From Thalassovita sp. (GTDB taxonomy: Bacteria; Pseudomonadota; Alphaproteobacteria; Rhodobacterales; Rhodobacteraceae), in NCBI RefSeq assembly GCF_963691685.1, contig NZ_OY829290.1, positions 1,550,001-1,614,000 on the forward strand: 64,000 nucleotides of DNA. Direction: 5' to 3'. Position numbers and translations under genes: made by a program. Of this stretch, positions 16,000 to 23,649 are shown piece after piece; within the stretch, counting starts at the first letter, position 1; every line of letters starts with the position of its first letter. A model generated the notes under the pieces. It saw nothing but the letters and a program-made list of their open reading frames with translations. It had not been told where the DNA came from and made no database searches.

Positions 16000-16793
16000 T
16001 CAATCCTCATCGCAATTCCGGCTGCTGCCATGTGCTCTTTGGCTTCGCGTACGGTGTAGTCCCCGAAGTGGAAGATCGAGGCCGCCAAAACCGCGCTGGC
16101 GCCGCCTTTGGTCACACCTTCGACCAGGTGGTCCAGGTTGCCAACGCCGCCCGAGGCAATGACGGGAATGTCCACCGCATCGGAAATCGCTTTGGTCAGC
16201 GGCAGGTTGAACCCCGCCTTGGTGCCATCGCGGTCCATGGAGGTCAGCAGGATCTCTCCGGCGCCTTTGGCTTCGACCAGCTTGGCAAATTCCACCGCGT
16301 CGATCGGGTTGCCGTCGGCATCCAGCGCCGCCTTACGGCCGCCGTGGGTGAAGATGCCCCATTTGTTGGGGGTGCCATCCGCGTCATGGCCGATGGTTTT
16401 GGCGTCAATGGCCACCACGATGCACTGGCTGCCGAACTGATCGGCGGCTTCGGCCACCACATCCGGATTGGCCACCGCGGCGGAGTTGAAGCTTACCTTA
16501 TCCGCACCGGCCAAAAGCAGGTTGCGCACGTCCTGCACTGTGCGCACACCGCCACCCACGGTCAGGGGGACGTAACACTGTTCAGCGGTGCGCTGGACCA
16601 TGTCATACATGGTGCCACGGTTTTCATGGGTGGCGTGGATGTCGAGGAAACAAATCTCATCTGCACCGGCGGCGTCATAGGCCTTGGCGGATTCGACCGG
16701 GTCGCCTGCATCGCGCAGACCAACGAAGTTCACGCCCTTCACCACACGGCCATCGGCCACGTCCAGGCAGGGGATGATGCGGGTTTTCAGCAT
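15996..16793 (-). CDS. hisF: Imidazole glycerol phosphate synthase, cyclase subunit
   Basis: Together with HisH it turns PRFAR and ammonia into imidazole glycerol phosphate and AICAR. It is a 265-residue TIM barrel. The catalytic aspartates are D11 in RIIPCLDVADGRVVKGVNF and D130 in VVAIDAKTI. Phosphate-binding loops VGGGVRT and VIASGGVGN are present. The ATG at 16793 is used; the longer frame adds a non-conserved leader. Its partner hisH is about 21 kb away on the same strand, at 37752-38390. hisF is followed by two genes with overlapping starts. Confidence 0.96.
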   Translation of the reverse strand: MLKTRIIPCLDVADGRVVKGVNFVGLRDAGDPVESAKAYDAAGADEICFLDIHATHENRGTMYDMVQRTAEQCYVPLTVGGGVRTVQDVRNLLLAGADKVSFNSAAVANPDVVAEAADQFGSQCIVVAIDAKTIGHDADGTPNKWGIFTHGGRKAALDADGNPIDAVEFAKLVEAKGAGEILLTSMDRDGTKAGFNLPLTKAISDAVDIPVIASGGVGNLDHLVEGVTKGGASAVLAASIFHFGDYTVREAKEHMAAAGIAMRIE

Positions 16794-16897
16794 GTTGGCG
16801 TCCTCTATTGCGCTCCTTGGCGCGTCAGCCCAATCCTTAAGGGGCAGGGGCCAAGGATGCAATCGGGGATGCCCTCTGATGGGCTGGGTTGGCTGGA

Positions 16898-17365
16898 TTA
16901 GGCGGCTTTCAGGCTGGCCTCGGCCACACGGGTGATCGAATTGCGCACAATCAGCACGTGGAATGGCATGATGACATGCAGATAAGCTTTGCCCAGCAGG
17001 TTGTGCGGGTGCACCCAGGTGGACATATACACCCGGCCCCGATGCTGTAGCACCGCAATCCGGAAATCGAGGTGGCTGTCATCGGTGCCCAGGATCAGCT
17101 CGTCGCCGCTTTCATGGGTGATGGGGAAAATGGCATCCCCAGCGTCGCGGTCGCCAAGTTCGGTTTTAAGCCCCAGAGGTTTGACAAGGGTGTTGCGCAG
17201 CTTCATCAGCGCTTCAGCCCAACCCGGCATGGTGAGCGCCAGTTCCACGGCGCGTTGCGGCGGCAGGTCTGAGCCGCAGCTGTAGCAGTCCAGGAAATCA
17301 CCCTTGTTGTGGTGCTGCCAAAGGGTGGAATGTGCAGGCAATTGATCGGATTGAATAAGGGGCAT
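16898..17365 (-). CDS. DUF2867 family protein
   Basis: A 155-residue protein matching the DUF2867 pattern: a W-rich middle (LDFRIAVLQHRGRVYMSTWVHPHNLLGKAYLHVIMPFH) and RNSITRVAEA at the end. The HNLLGKAYLHVIMPFHVLIV stretch resembles the C-terminal part found fused to some NAD-dependent epimerases. A CYSCG element at about residues 26-30 may bind metal. The ATG at 17365 with GGAGG upstream is chosen; the longer frame to 17491 has no site. It is the first gene of the block that separates hisF from hisA, and its function is unknown. Confidence 0.7.
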   Translation of the reverse strand: MPLIQSDQLPAHSTLWQHHNKGDFLDCYSCGSDLPPQRAVELALTMPGWAEALMKLRNTLVKPLGLKTELGDRDAGDAIFPITHESGDELILGTDDSHLDFRIAVLQHRGRVYMSTWVHPHNLLGKAYLHVIMPFHVLIVRNSITRVAEASLKAA

Positions 17366-17840
17366 TGGGGCCTCCGGCTGAGATCCGTTGTTGCGTCCAT
17401 TTGCGTCTGAGTGAGGGAACCACATGGTAACCAGATAGGCCACGCGGCCTGCTGTCGCGCTGCGGCAATCTGTTCCGACAGCGGGCGTCAACAGCGCGGT
17501 GCTGGGAATTGATTCTTGGGTTAAAATTGCGGGGTGAGATTTGAAGGAGGTGCGCCAATCTAAGATTGCTTGGTGGTGTCTTTACTCATCTCCTGCATGC
17601 AGATTTACCTTTGAGTTTAAAATATTTCTTGTTCATTGATATAGCATTCTATTAATGGAATGCTTGAGTGAATTCGTTTTAATATGCTGTTTTTGTTGTA
17701 TTAATTTTAATTATTTTGATGATTGAATAAAAAAAATTGAGTAGTTGACTCTTTTTGTTGGTCGGGTGTAGCCCCAAAGGAAGATCAGCAAGCCAGTCCG
17801 AAATACCCGCAAGCCTTCACCTTCAACACGGACTGGGGAC
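17366..17840. promoter_or_regulatory. Long AT-rich leader before the haem-uptake operon
   Basis: A 475-bp gap. Bases from about 17590 to 17760 are sharply AT-rich against the GC-rich background, with runs such as TTAATTTTAATTATTTTGAT and an A8 tract. An inverted repeat AGCATTC (17643-17649) / GAATGCT (17658-17664) and a weaker dyad GAGT...ACTC just before 17755 lie in it. It is full of stops in all frames. Such tracts can be promoters silenced by nucleoid proteins or sites for iron regulators (Irr, RirA, Fur). No exact consensus for these could be assigned by eye. Confidence 0.45.
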
Positions 17841-20054
17841 ATGAAAATCAAACCAACTTTCGGCTGTCATTTGACGGCTTATTTGCTGTTAAGCACCTGT
17901 TTGGGCACCGCCGCGCTGGCGCAGGACACCACCACATTTCTGGAAACGATCACCCTGACAACGGACCGGGCGGGGGGCACTATTCTGGATGTGCCGTCAA
18001 ACACCACCGTTGTGGACGAAGATCAGATCGAAGGACGAGACATCGACGATCTGGAAGATCTGGTGCGCACCGTGCCCGGCGTCGATATTTCCCGCCAGAC
18101 CTCCTCGACCGATCCGTTCAACTCGATCGGTGGCGTCACCATCCGCGGTGTTGGTGGCAACCGCGTGGCCCTGCAGGTTGATGGCAGCCGCGTTGCCGAA
18201 CGGATCACAGACGGCACGCGCGATTACTTCGATCTGTCCTTCACCAAACAGGCCGAAATTGTGCGCGGCCCGGCCTCGGTCCTTTGGGGGGCTGACGCGC
18301 TGGGTGGTATCATTGCATTGGAAACCCTGGATCCCGAGGATCTGCTTGAAGGGCGTGAACGCGGTGGCCGGTCCACGCTGTCCTTTGACAGTCTGAATGA
18401 TCGGATGACCGGTGAGGCGGCCTTTGCCCAGAGCTTTGGCTCAAATCTGGAAGTTCTGCTGGGCTACAAACGTGAGCAGAGCCACGAAATCGAAAAGTCC
18501 AAAGCTCGTGATGACGGTGGTATCATGCCCTGTTCGCGTGAGGTCGCCTATGGGGCAACGACCTGTGGCGAAACGGATCCGATGACTGAGAAAACCGATC
18601 GCCTGCTGGCCAAGGCGGTTTGGACCCCGAATGCCGAGCAGCGTTTGGAATTCAGCGCCGATATCCTGCAGCGTGAAACCCATGTGGATCAGCTGCTGGA
18701 CCTCAGCGCAACCAACCACAGCCGCACCCGGGATCTGGATCTGTCGCGTCATCGCTACGGGATCGAACATACCTGGACCCCGGGCAGCAACGTGATCAGC
18801 GAGGTGAAAACCACGCTGGCCTATACCCCACACAGCTATGAAAGCCGCAGCAATAAGATCTTCACCAACACCGGTGGGGACATGATCCGCGACTATGATG
18901 TGTTGAACTATTACGAAGACTTCCTGGAGCTGGACGTGCAGGCGACGGCTGAGTTTTCCACCGGCGCAGCCGATCACCGGGTGATCTTTGGCTTTGATGG
19001 CGACACAACCAGCACCGACTATCAGCGGATTTCGCAGGAAACCAACCTGACCACCGGAATCGCTGATGCGCCGGAATATGCTGGCGGCTTCAACTTCGCC
19101 AATGCCCAGACCCAGCGCGCGGACCTTTATGTTGAGGATCGCATTACGCTCGGCAACGGTCTGGAGCTGACCCCGGGCCTGCGTCTGGCGACCTACAAGA
19201 TCGACCCGCAGCCCGACAGCGATTACCAAATCGTTCCCGGTGCTGAGCCAAACGTGCGCAAGTCCACCAAACTGCTGAAAAGCCTTGGGCTGCAGTATGA
19301 AATCAGCGACACGACCAGCGTTTGGGCGAAATACGGTGAGGGCTTCAAGATGCCCACCGCGCAGCAGTTGTTCCAATCGCTGCCCGGCAGTTTCTTCCAG
19401 CTGGTGCCTGCACCGGATCTGGAGCCGGAATATGTCGAAAGCTATGAGTTGGGGCTGCGCCACGAAACCGGCAGCGGCTATGCGGCGATCAACGCGTTCA
19501 AGTCGGATTACACCAACTTCATCCAAAGCTTCTACAACATTCCCGGGACCAACCAGTACACCTATCGCAACCTCTCTGAGGTATCGATTTGGGGTGTCGA
19601 AGCATCGGGTGCCTTTGATCTGAATGCCACCACTTGGCTGGGTTTCTCAGCGTCGTGGCAGAAGGGTGAGCAGAAATACACCTCTGCTTCGGATCCGACC
19701 CCGCACAACTTGGCACCGCTGATGGCGACCGTCACTCTGGGGCATGAGTTTGTTGAACATGACCTGTCGGTTGAGGCCGTGGCGACCTTTGCCGGTGACG
19801 TCAAAGAAACCTCCACCCCGGATGGGTTCAAACCGGACGCCTATGCGCTGCTGGACCTCTACGGCAAGTGGCAGTTCATGGACAATGCGGCGCTGAACGT
19901 TGGCATCCAGAACGTCTTTGACACCCGGTATTTCACGGCTGATGCCATTGGTCGCGATGTGACCGTCAGTGACAGTGTTGCCAACGGCAACCCGATTGAG
20001 CTGATGACCGGTGCCGGGCGCACGTTCCAAGTTAGCCTGAACCTGGAATTCTGA
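17841..20054 (+). CDS. TonB-dependent outer-membrane receptor, haem/haemoglobin type
   Basis: A 737-residue outer-membrane receptor that takes up a ligand with TonB energy. Signal peptide 1-28 (ends TAALAQ). The plug domain covers about 40-160, with VPGVDISRQTSS and VTIRGVGGNRVALQVDG, then EIVRGPASVLWGADALGG. The barrel follows, ending in the C-terminal signature FQVSLNLEF. The segment GEGFKMPTAQQLFQ...PAPDLEPEYVESYELGLR corresponds to the FRAP and NPxLxPE boxes of the haem/haemoglobin/transferrin receptor group. The next three genes (ABC, HmuS-like, ChaN-like) overlap, which supports haem as substrate. A long AT-rich leader precedes it, so iron control is likely. Confidence 0.87.
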   Translation: MKIKPTFGCHLTAYLLLSTCLGTAALAQDTTTFLETITLTTDRAGGTILDVPSNTTVVDEDQIEGRDIDDLEDLVRTVPGVDISRQTSSTDPFNSIGGVTIRGVGGNRVALQVDGSRVAERITDGTRDYFDLSFTKQAEIVRGPASVLWGADALGGIIALETLDPEDLLEGRERGGRSTLSFDSLNDRMTGEAAFAQSFGSNLEVLLGYKREQSHEIEKSKARDDGGIMPCSREVAYGATTCGETDPMTEKTDRLLAKAVWTPNAEQRLEFSADILQRETHVDQLLDLSATNHSRTRDLDLSRHRYGIEHTWTPGSNVISEVKTTLAYTPHSYESRSNKIFTNTGGDMIRDYDVLNYYEDFLELDVQATAEFSTGAADHRVIFGFDGDTTSTDYQRISQETNLTTGIADAPEYAGGFNFANAQTQRADLYVEDRITLGNGLELTPGLRLATYKIDPQPDSDYQIVPGAEPNVRKSTKLLKSLGLQYEISDTTSVWAKYGEGFKMPTAQQLFQSLPGSFFQLVPAPDLEPEYVESYELGLRHETGSGYAAINAFKSDYTNFIQSFYNIPGTNQYTYRNLSEVSIWGVEASGAFDLNATTWLGFSASWQKGEQKYTSASDPTPHNLAPLMATVTLGHEFVEHDLSVEAVATFAGDVKETSTPDGFKPDAYALLDLYGKWQFMDNAALNVGIQNVFDTRYFTADAIGRDVTVSDSVANGNPIELMTGAGRTFQVSLNLEF

Positions 20055-21772
20055 TGCGTATCTTAATTGGACGGCTTTACCGTCTGACAGTGCTTGCGGC
20101 CTTTGGGCCGCAAGCATGGAAAGGCTGGCTGCTCTACGCGACCGTTTTAAGCTTAGGCTTTGTCGGGGTGTGGACCAGCGTCTTTATGATTGCCTGGAAC
20201 AAACGCTTCTACGATGCGGTTCAGCAGCTTGATCTGGCCACCACTCTGCGCGAGTTGGTGGTCTTTTTCCTGATCACCGGCCTGCAGGTGCTTTTGTATA
20301 TTGCGGGCGATTACCTGGGCAAACGGCTGCGCTTGCGCTGGCGTTCCACCCTGACCAAACGGGCTTTGCGGGTTTGGACCGAAAAACAGGCCTATTGGCA
20401 TCTGCGCCCTGGCCTGTCGCCGAAAGCGGTTGAGAACCCCGACCAACGGGTCGCTGAGGATTGCCGCCTGTTTGTGGACAAGCTGTTGTTGCTGTCGATC
20501 GACCTGATCGAAAACTGCGTCTCCATCGTCAGCTATGTTGTAGTGCTTTGGGGGCTGACCGAATTTGTGCTGACCGTGCCTGTTGCCGGTCAGGTGATCA
20601 GCGTGCCGCATTATCTGGTCTGGGTGGCATTCCTCTATGTGGCGGTCTCCAGCTTGATCACCCATGTGATGGGGCGACAGTTGAAACCGCTCTATTTCCG
20701 GCAGGAAAAGCGCGAGGCTGACTTCCGTTACGCGTTGGTGCAGCTGCGTGACAACGCCACGGAAATTGCCCAATCGGGGGGCGAGGATGCCGAAGCGCGC
20801 CGTTTGCAGGACCGCTTTCAGGGGATCCGGCAAAACTGGTTTAAACTGATCCGGCGTGAAGCGATTTTGAACCTGTTCCACCGGCCCTATTTCCAAACCG
20901 TGCTGCGCATTCCGATGTTCTTTTCGCTGCCGGCCTATTTTGCGGGGTTCGTGACCTTCGGTGGCATGATGGAACTGTCCGGCGCCTTTGGTCGGGTCAC
21001 TCAAACACTGAGTTGGTTCATCTTTAACTACAAACGTCTGGCTGAAACCGCCGCGGTGGCGGAACGTCTGGATGAGCTGTTTGCCAGCGCCAAATCCCCG
21101 GATCCGATGCCGGATGTGCCGCAGGCGATTACCCGTGGCCATACCGCCGACGGGACACTGCAGGTGCAGGGTGTGACGCTACAAACACCGCAGGGGCGTG
21201 CCCTGGCGCCGGTGCCGGACATGACCATCACACCCGGCAGTGCCGTTTGGATCAGCGGCCCATCAGGCAGCGGCAAAAGCACGCTTTTGGCAGCCCTGTC
21301 AGGCCTGTGGTCCTACGGTGAGGGGCGGATTGATCTGCCTGAGACACCAATCATGTTCCTGCCGCAGAAACCTTATCTTTTGCCGGAAAGTCTGGGCCAC
21401 GCGGCCTGTTACCCGGCTGATCCTTCCGACGTCGATCCGGCTGAGCTGCGCGCGGTGCTGTCCCGGATCGGGCTCCGCCATCGTCTGCCGTTGCTGGCGG
21501 TGACGGGGCCGGCCGCGCTTGAGGGCCTGTCGATGGGGGAACGGCAACGTCTGGCAATGGCGCGGGTGCTGCTGAACAAACCGAAATGGGTGGTCTTTGA
21601 TGAGGCCACCAGCGCGCTGGATGCCACCAGCGAGGCAGAGCTTCTGGCGTTGATCCGTCGGGAACTGCCTGAGGCCACGATCCTTTTCGTGGCGCATCGC
21701 GAACCCTTTGCCCTTGCCCCCTTCATCAAGTGGCGCATTGGCGGTGACCAAGAAGAAAGGAAAACGGCATGA
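20054..21772 (+). CDS. SbmA/YddA-type ABC half-transporter (permease fused to ATPase)
   Basis: A 572-residue inner-membrane protein. Residues 1-330 form the ABC_membrane_2-type permease, with at least four clear helices (about 28-47, 66-85, 147-172, 185-203). NPDQRVAEDCRLF (128-140) and FRYALVQLRDNATEIAQSGG (224-243) are hallmarks of the SbmA/BacA/YddA/peroxisomal ABCD group. The ATPase has Walker A GPSGSGKST (402-410), signature LSMGERQRLAMARVL, Walker B WVVFDEATSALD and H-loop VAHRE. Relatives without a binding protein can import (BacA-related Rv1819c, cobalamin). It begins inside the receptor stop codon (TGATG), so it is probably the inner-membrane step for the ligand of the receptor. Confidence 0.85.
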   Translation: MRILIGRLYRLTVLAAFGPQAWKGWLLYATVLSLGFVGVWTSVFMIAWNKRFYDAVQQLDLATTLRELVVFFLITGLQVLLYIAGDYLGKRLRLRWRSTLTKRALRVWTEKQAYWHLRPGLSPKAVENPDQRVAEDCRLFVDKLLLLSIDLIENCVSIVSYVVVLWGLTEFVLTVPVAGQVISVPHYLVWVAFLYVAVSSLITHVMGRQLKPLYFRQEKREADFRYALVQLRDNATEIAQSGGEDAEARRLQDRFQGIRQNWFKLIRREAILNLFHRPYFQTVLRIPMFFSLPAYFAGFVTFGGMMELSGAFGRVTQTLSWFIFNYKRLAETAAVAERLDELFASAKSPDPMPDVPQAITRGHTADGTLQVQGVTLQTPQGRALAPVPDMTITPGSAVWISGPSGSGKSTLLAALSGLWSYGEGRIDLPETPIMFLPQKPYLLPESLGHAACYPADPSDVDPAELRAVLSRIGLRHRLPLLAVTGPAALEGLSMGERQRLAMARVLLNKPKWVVFDEATSALDATSEAELLALIRRELPEATILFVAHREPFALAPFIKWRIGGDQEERKTA

Positions 21773-22470
21773 CTGAGCGGTCCAACCCAGAAAAAGGCCG
21801 GTGGGCGCTGACCGCCGCCTCCCCGCGTGACGTTCTGGCAAAACTTCCCCAACTGGATCGCGTGATGGTGGCTATCCGCCAGGACGGGCTATTGCATGAG
21901 CGTTTGGGGCATATCGAAACCGTCACGGATCAGGGGGCGGAGGTTGTGATCGCGGACAGTGCAGAGATCACGCGCCTGCCGCTGGATCTGCTGAAAACCG
22001 TTGTGCTGGACGTCAGCGTGGAAATGCGCGGCAAGCTTTACCCGCGGTTGGAGTTTTGGGGCGAGGGTGAGGATTACCTGTTTTCCGTAACCGGGCTGGA
22101 AGGCGGTGATGCGTTCCTGCCGGTGCTGGCAGGCTACGAACGATCCCGGCTGCCCTTCAAAGATCTGAAAGCCCCGGAAGGTGAAACACCTGAGGTGCCA
22201 GAGGATGATCCGGCGCTGCTTCTCCTCAATCGCCTGATGGAGGACAAAACACCTGTGCAGGTGCGGGCAACCCGGGTGGGTATGCAGCAGATCTGGCAGG
22301 GCAGCATCGAAAAAATCATGGCGATGGGCGGCTATGTGAACATCATCACAAAAACCTTCCATCTGCATCTGGAGGCCGGGCAGGTCGCGACCTGGCAACA
22401 AAACGGGACCAGCCATGTGGCCTTGAACGGCGCCGGTCAGCCCATCGGCCTGGAGGTACAGGAACTATGA
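21769..22470 (+). CDS. HmuS/ChuX-like cytoplasmic protein (haem utilisation, tentative)
   Basis: A 233-residue soluble protein with two half-repeats. The first has AIRQDGLLHERLGHIETV, which resembles the HEK/HER segment of HmuS/PhuS haem carriers. The second has FHLHLEAGQVATWQQNGTSHVALNGAGQPIG, like the C-terminal part of HmuS domains. Both halves are shorter than in full HmuS (about 350 residues). It overlaps the ABC gene by 4 bp (ATGA) and is in turn overlapped by the ChaN-like gene. Handling of haem after import is the most likely role. The resemblance is by eye and could be wrong; no haem ligand can be fixed. Confidence 0.5.
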   Translation: MTERSNPEKGRWALTAASPRDVLAKLPQLDRVMVAIRQDGLLHERLGHIETVTDQGAEVVIADSAEITRLPLDLLKTVVLDVSVEMRGKLYPRLEFWGEGEDYLFSVTGLEGGDAFLPVLAGYERSRLPFKDLKAPEGETPEVPEDDPALLLLNRLMEDKTPVQVRATRVGMQQIWQGSIEKIMAMGGYVNIITKTFHLHLEAGQVATWQQNGTSHVALNGAGQPIGLEVQEL

Positions 22471-23285
22471 GCGCAGGTCAGTGGTTTATTCCCGGTGAGG
22501 GCACCGCGGTTTCCCATGGTGAGGTTCTGGCAAATGCTGCCCGGTCCCGCACGGTTCTGCTTGGCGAATCCCATGACAGGCCGGACAATCACCGTTGGCA
22601 GATGCATGTCTGCGCCGGGCTGTTGGCGCTGGGGCGCAAGCTGGTCATCGGGTTTGAAATGTTCCCGGCCCGTCTGAACCCAGTTCTGGCGGAATGGGTT
22701 GCGGGGAACCTGAACGAAGCCGAATTTGCCGAACGCGCTGAATGGAGCACGGTCTGGGGTTTTGCTATTGAGATCTATATGCCGATTTTTCGCTTCGCGC
22801 GGGATTTCGGGATTGAGATGCTTGGCCTCAACTGTCGCCGTGGTCTTGTGACTGAGGTTGGCAAAGATGGCTGGGAGGCGATCCCGGATGAGATGCGCGA
22901 GGGACTGAGCCCGTCAAAACCAGCCTCATCGGCGTATCGTCAGTACCTTTTTGACATCACCGGCGGCGGCCGTCCCGGGCGCAAGGCGACCTCGGCTGAG
23001 GATCCGGGATTTGACCGGTTCGTGCGGGCGCAGCAGACATGGGACCGGGCCTTTGCCTGCCGCATTGCGGATCGTCTTGCCCAGGGGGACGAGGTTTTGG
23101 TGGTCGGCATCATCGGGCGCGGGCATCTGGAGTTTCGCGGCGGCACCCCGTACCAGTTGGCTGATCTGGGGGTGGAAGACTGCACTGTGCTGCTGCCCCA
23201 TATCGCGGATGCCCCACATGCGGCGGGGCAGGGGGATGCCATGTGCACCATGCCCGTAAAAATTGAGCCGCCTGCAGAACGCTAA
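22467..23285 (+). CDS. ChaN-like haem-binding protein, without signal peptide
   Basis: A 272-residue protein of the ChaN/PF04187 family. Signatures are TVLLGESHDRPDNHRWQMHV, VIGFEMFPARL, WGFAIEIYMPIFRFARDFGIEMLGLN and VVGIIGRGHLEFRGGTPYQL. The glutamate/histidine-rich first motif belongs to an erythromycin-esterase/EreA-like fold that in Campylobacter ChaN binds two stacked haems. Here there is no lipoprotein or Sec signal (MSAGQWFIPGEGTAV), so it should be cytoplasmic, unlike ChaN. It overlaps the preceding gene by 4 bp (ATGA) and ends the haem operon before a terminator. Confidence 0.72.
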   Translation: MSAGQWFIPGEGTAVSHGEVLANAARSRTVLLGESHDRPDNHRWQMHVCAGLLALGRKLVIGFEMFPARLNPVLAEWVAGNLNEAEFAERAEWSTVWGFAIEIYMPIFRFARDFGIEMLGLNCRRGLVTEVGKDGWEAIPDEMREGLSPSKPASSAYRQYLFDITGGGRPGRKATSAEDPGFDRFVRAQQTWDRAFACRIADRLAQGDEVLVVGIIGRGHLEFRGGTPYQLADLGVEDCTVLLPHIADAPHAAGQGDAMCTMPVKIEPPAER

Positions 23286-23318
23286 GGCCGCAGCCTTTCG
23301 TTTTCATCAGTCTAATAT

Positions 23319-23352
23319 GGTCAGCCCATCTGCGGCTGGCCGTTTTCTTTTG
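23319..23352 (+). terminator. Terminator of the haem operon
   Basis: Stem GGTCAGCC / GGCTGGCC (23319-23326 with 23334-23341, one G-T pair), loop of 7, then GTTTTCTTTT. It lies 34 bp after the stop of the ChaN-like gene. Confidence 0.7.
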
Positions 23353-23649
23353 GACCGCTGCCCCTGCCAAACCGGACGAATCGCAGCTGGATCAAGCGGC
23401 AACAAGGGGGCTGACGACTTCGACCTGTTTCACCACACTTTTGGGTGGTTTGCCTAAGCGACAGCGCGGTTTGCAAGATGGACAGGAAACCGGCCTTTTC
23501 GCGCCTTTTGTGACCCGCTCGCAACTGGGTCGGCTGACAGGGCGGCGCCTGACTTGGCCTCACGTTACGGCAGTCATACTGCGCCCCTAGCAAGGCACCG
23601 GCATTCCTGCCCCCCAGCGAAGAGATGAGATTAACTGGGGACCTGAAAG
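23353..23649. other. Gap before second TonB receptor, little seen
   Basis: Together with the terminator this is a 364-bp non-coding gap. It holds a weak dyad, CGGTTT (23467-23472) and AAACCG (23487-23492). I see no clear promoter consensus and no copy of the operator motifs found at 26.6, 30.9 and 34.9 kb. Confidence 0.3.

Noticed and set aside
17366..17840. Short gene hidden in the AT-rich gap
   Set aside because: Stops in all six frames; no ribosome-binding site with a long frame.
18441..19526. 361-residue frame on the minus strand
   Set aside because: Antisense of the first TonB receptor, with no start signal or motif.
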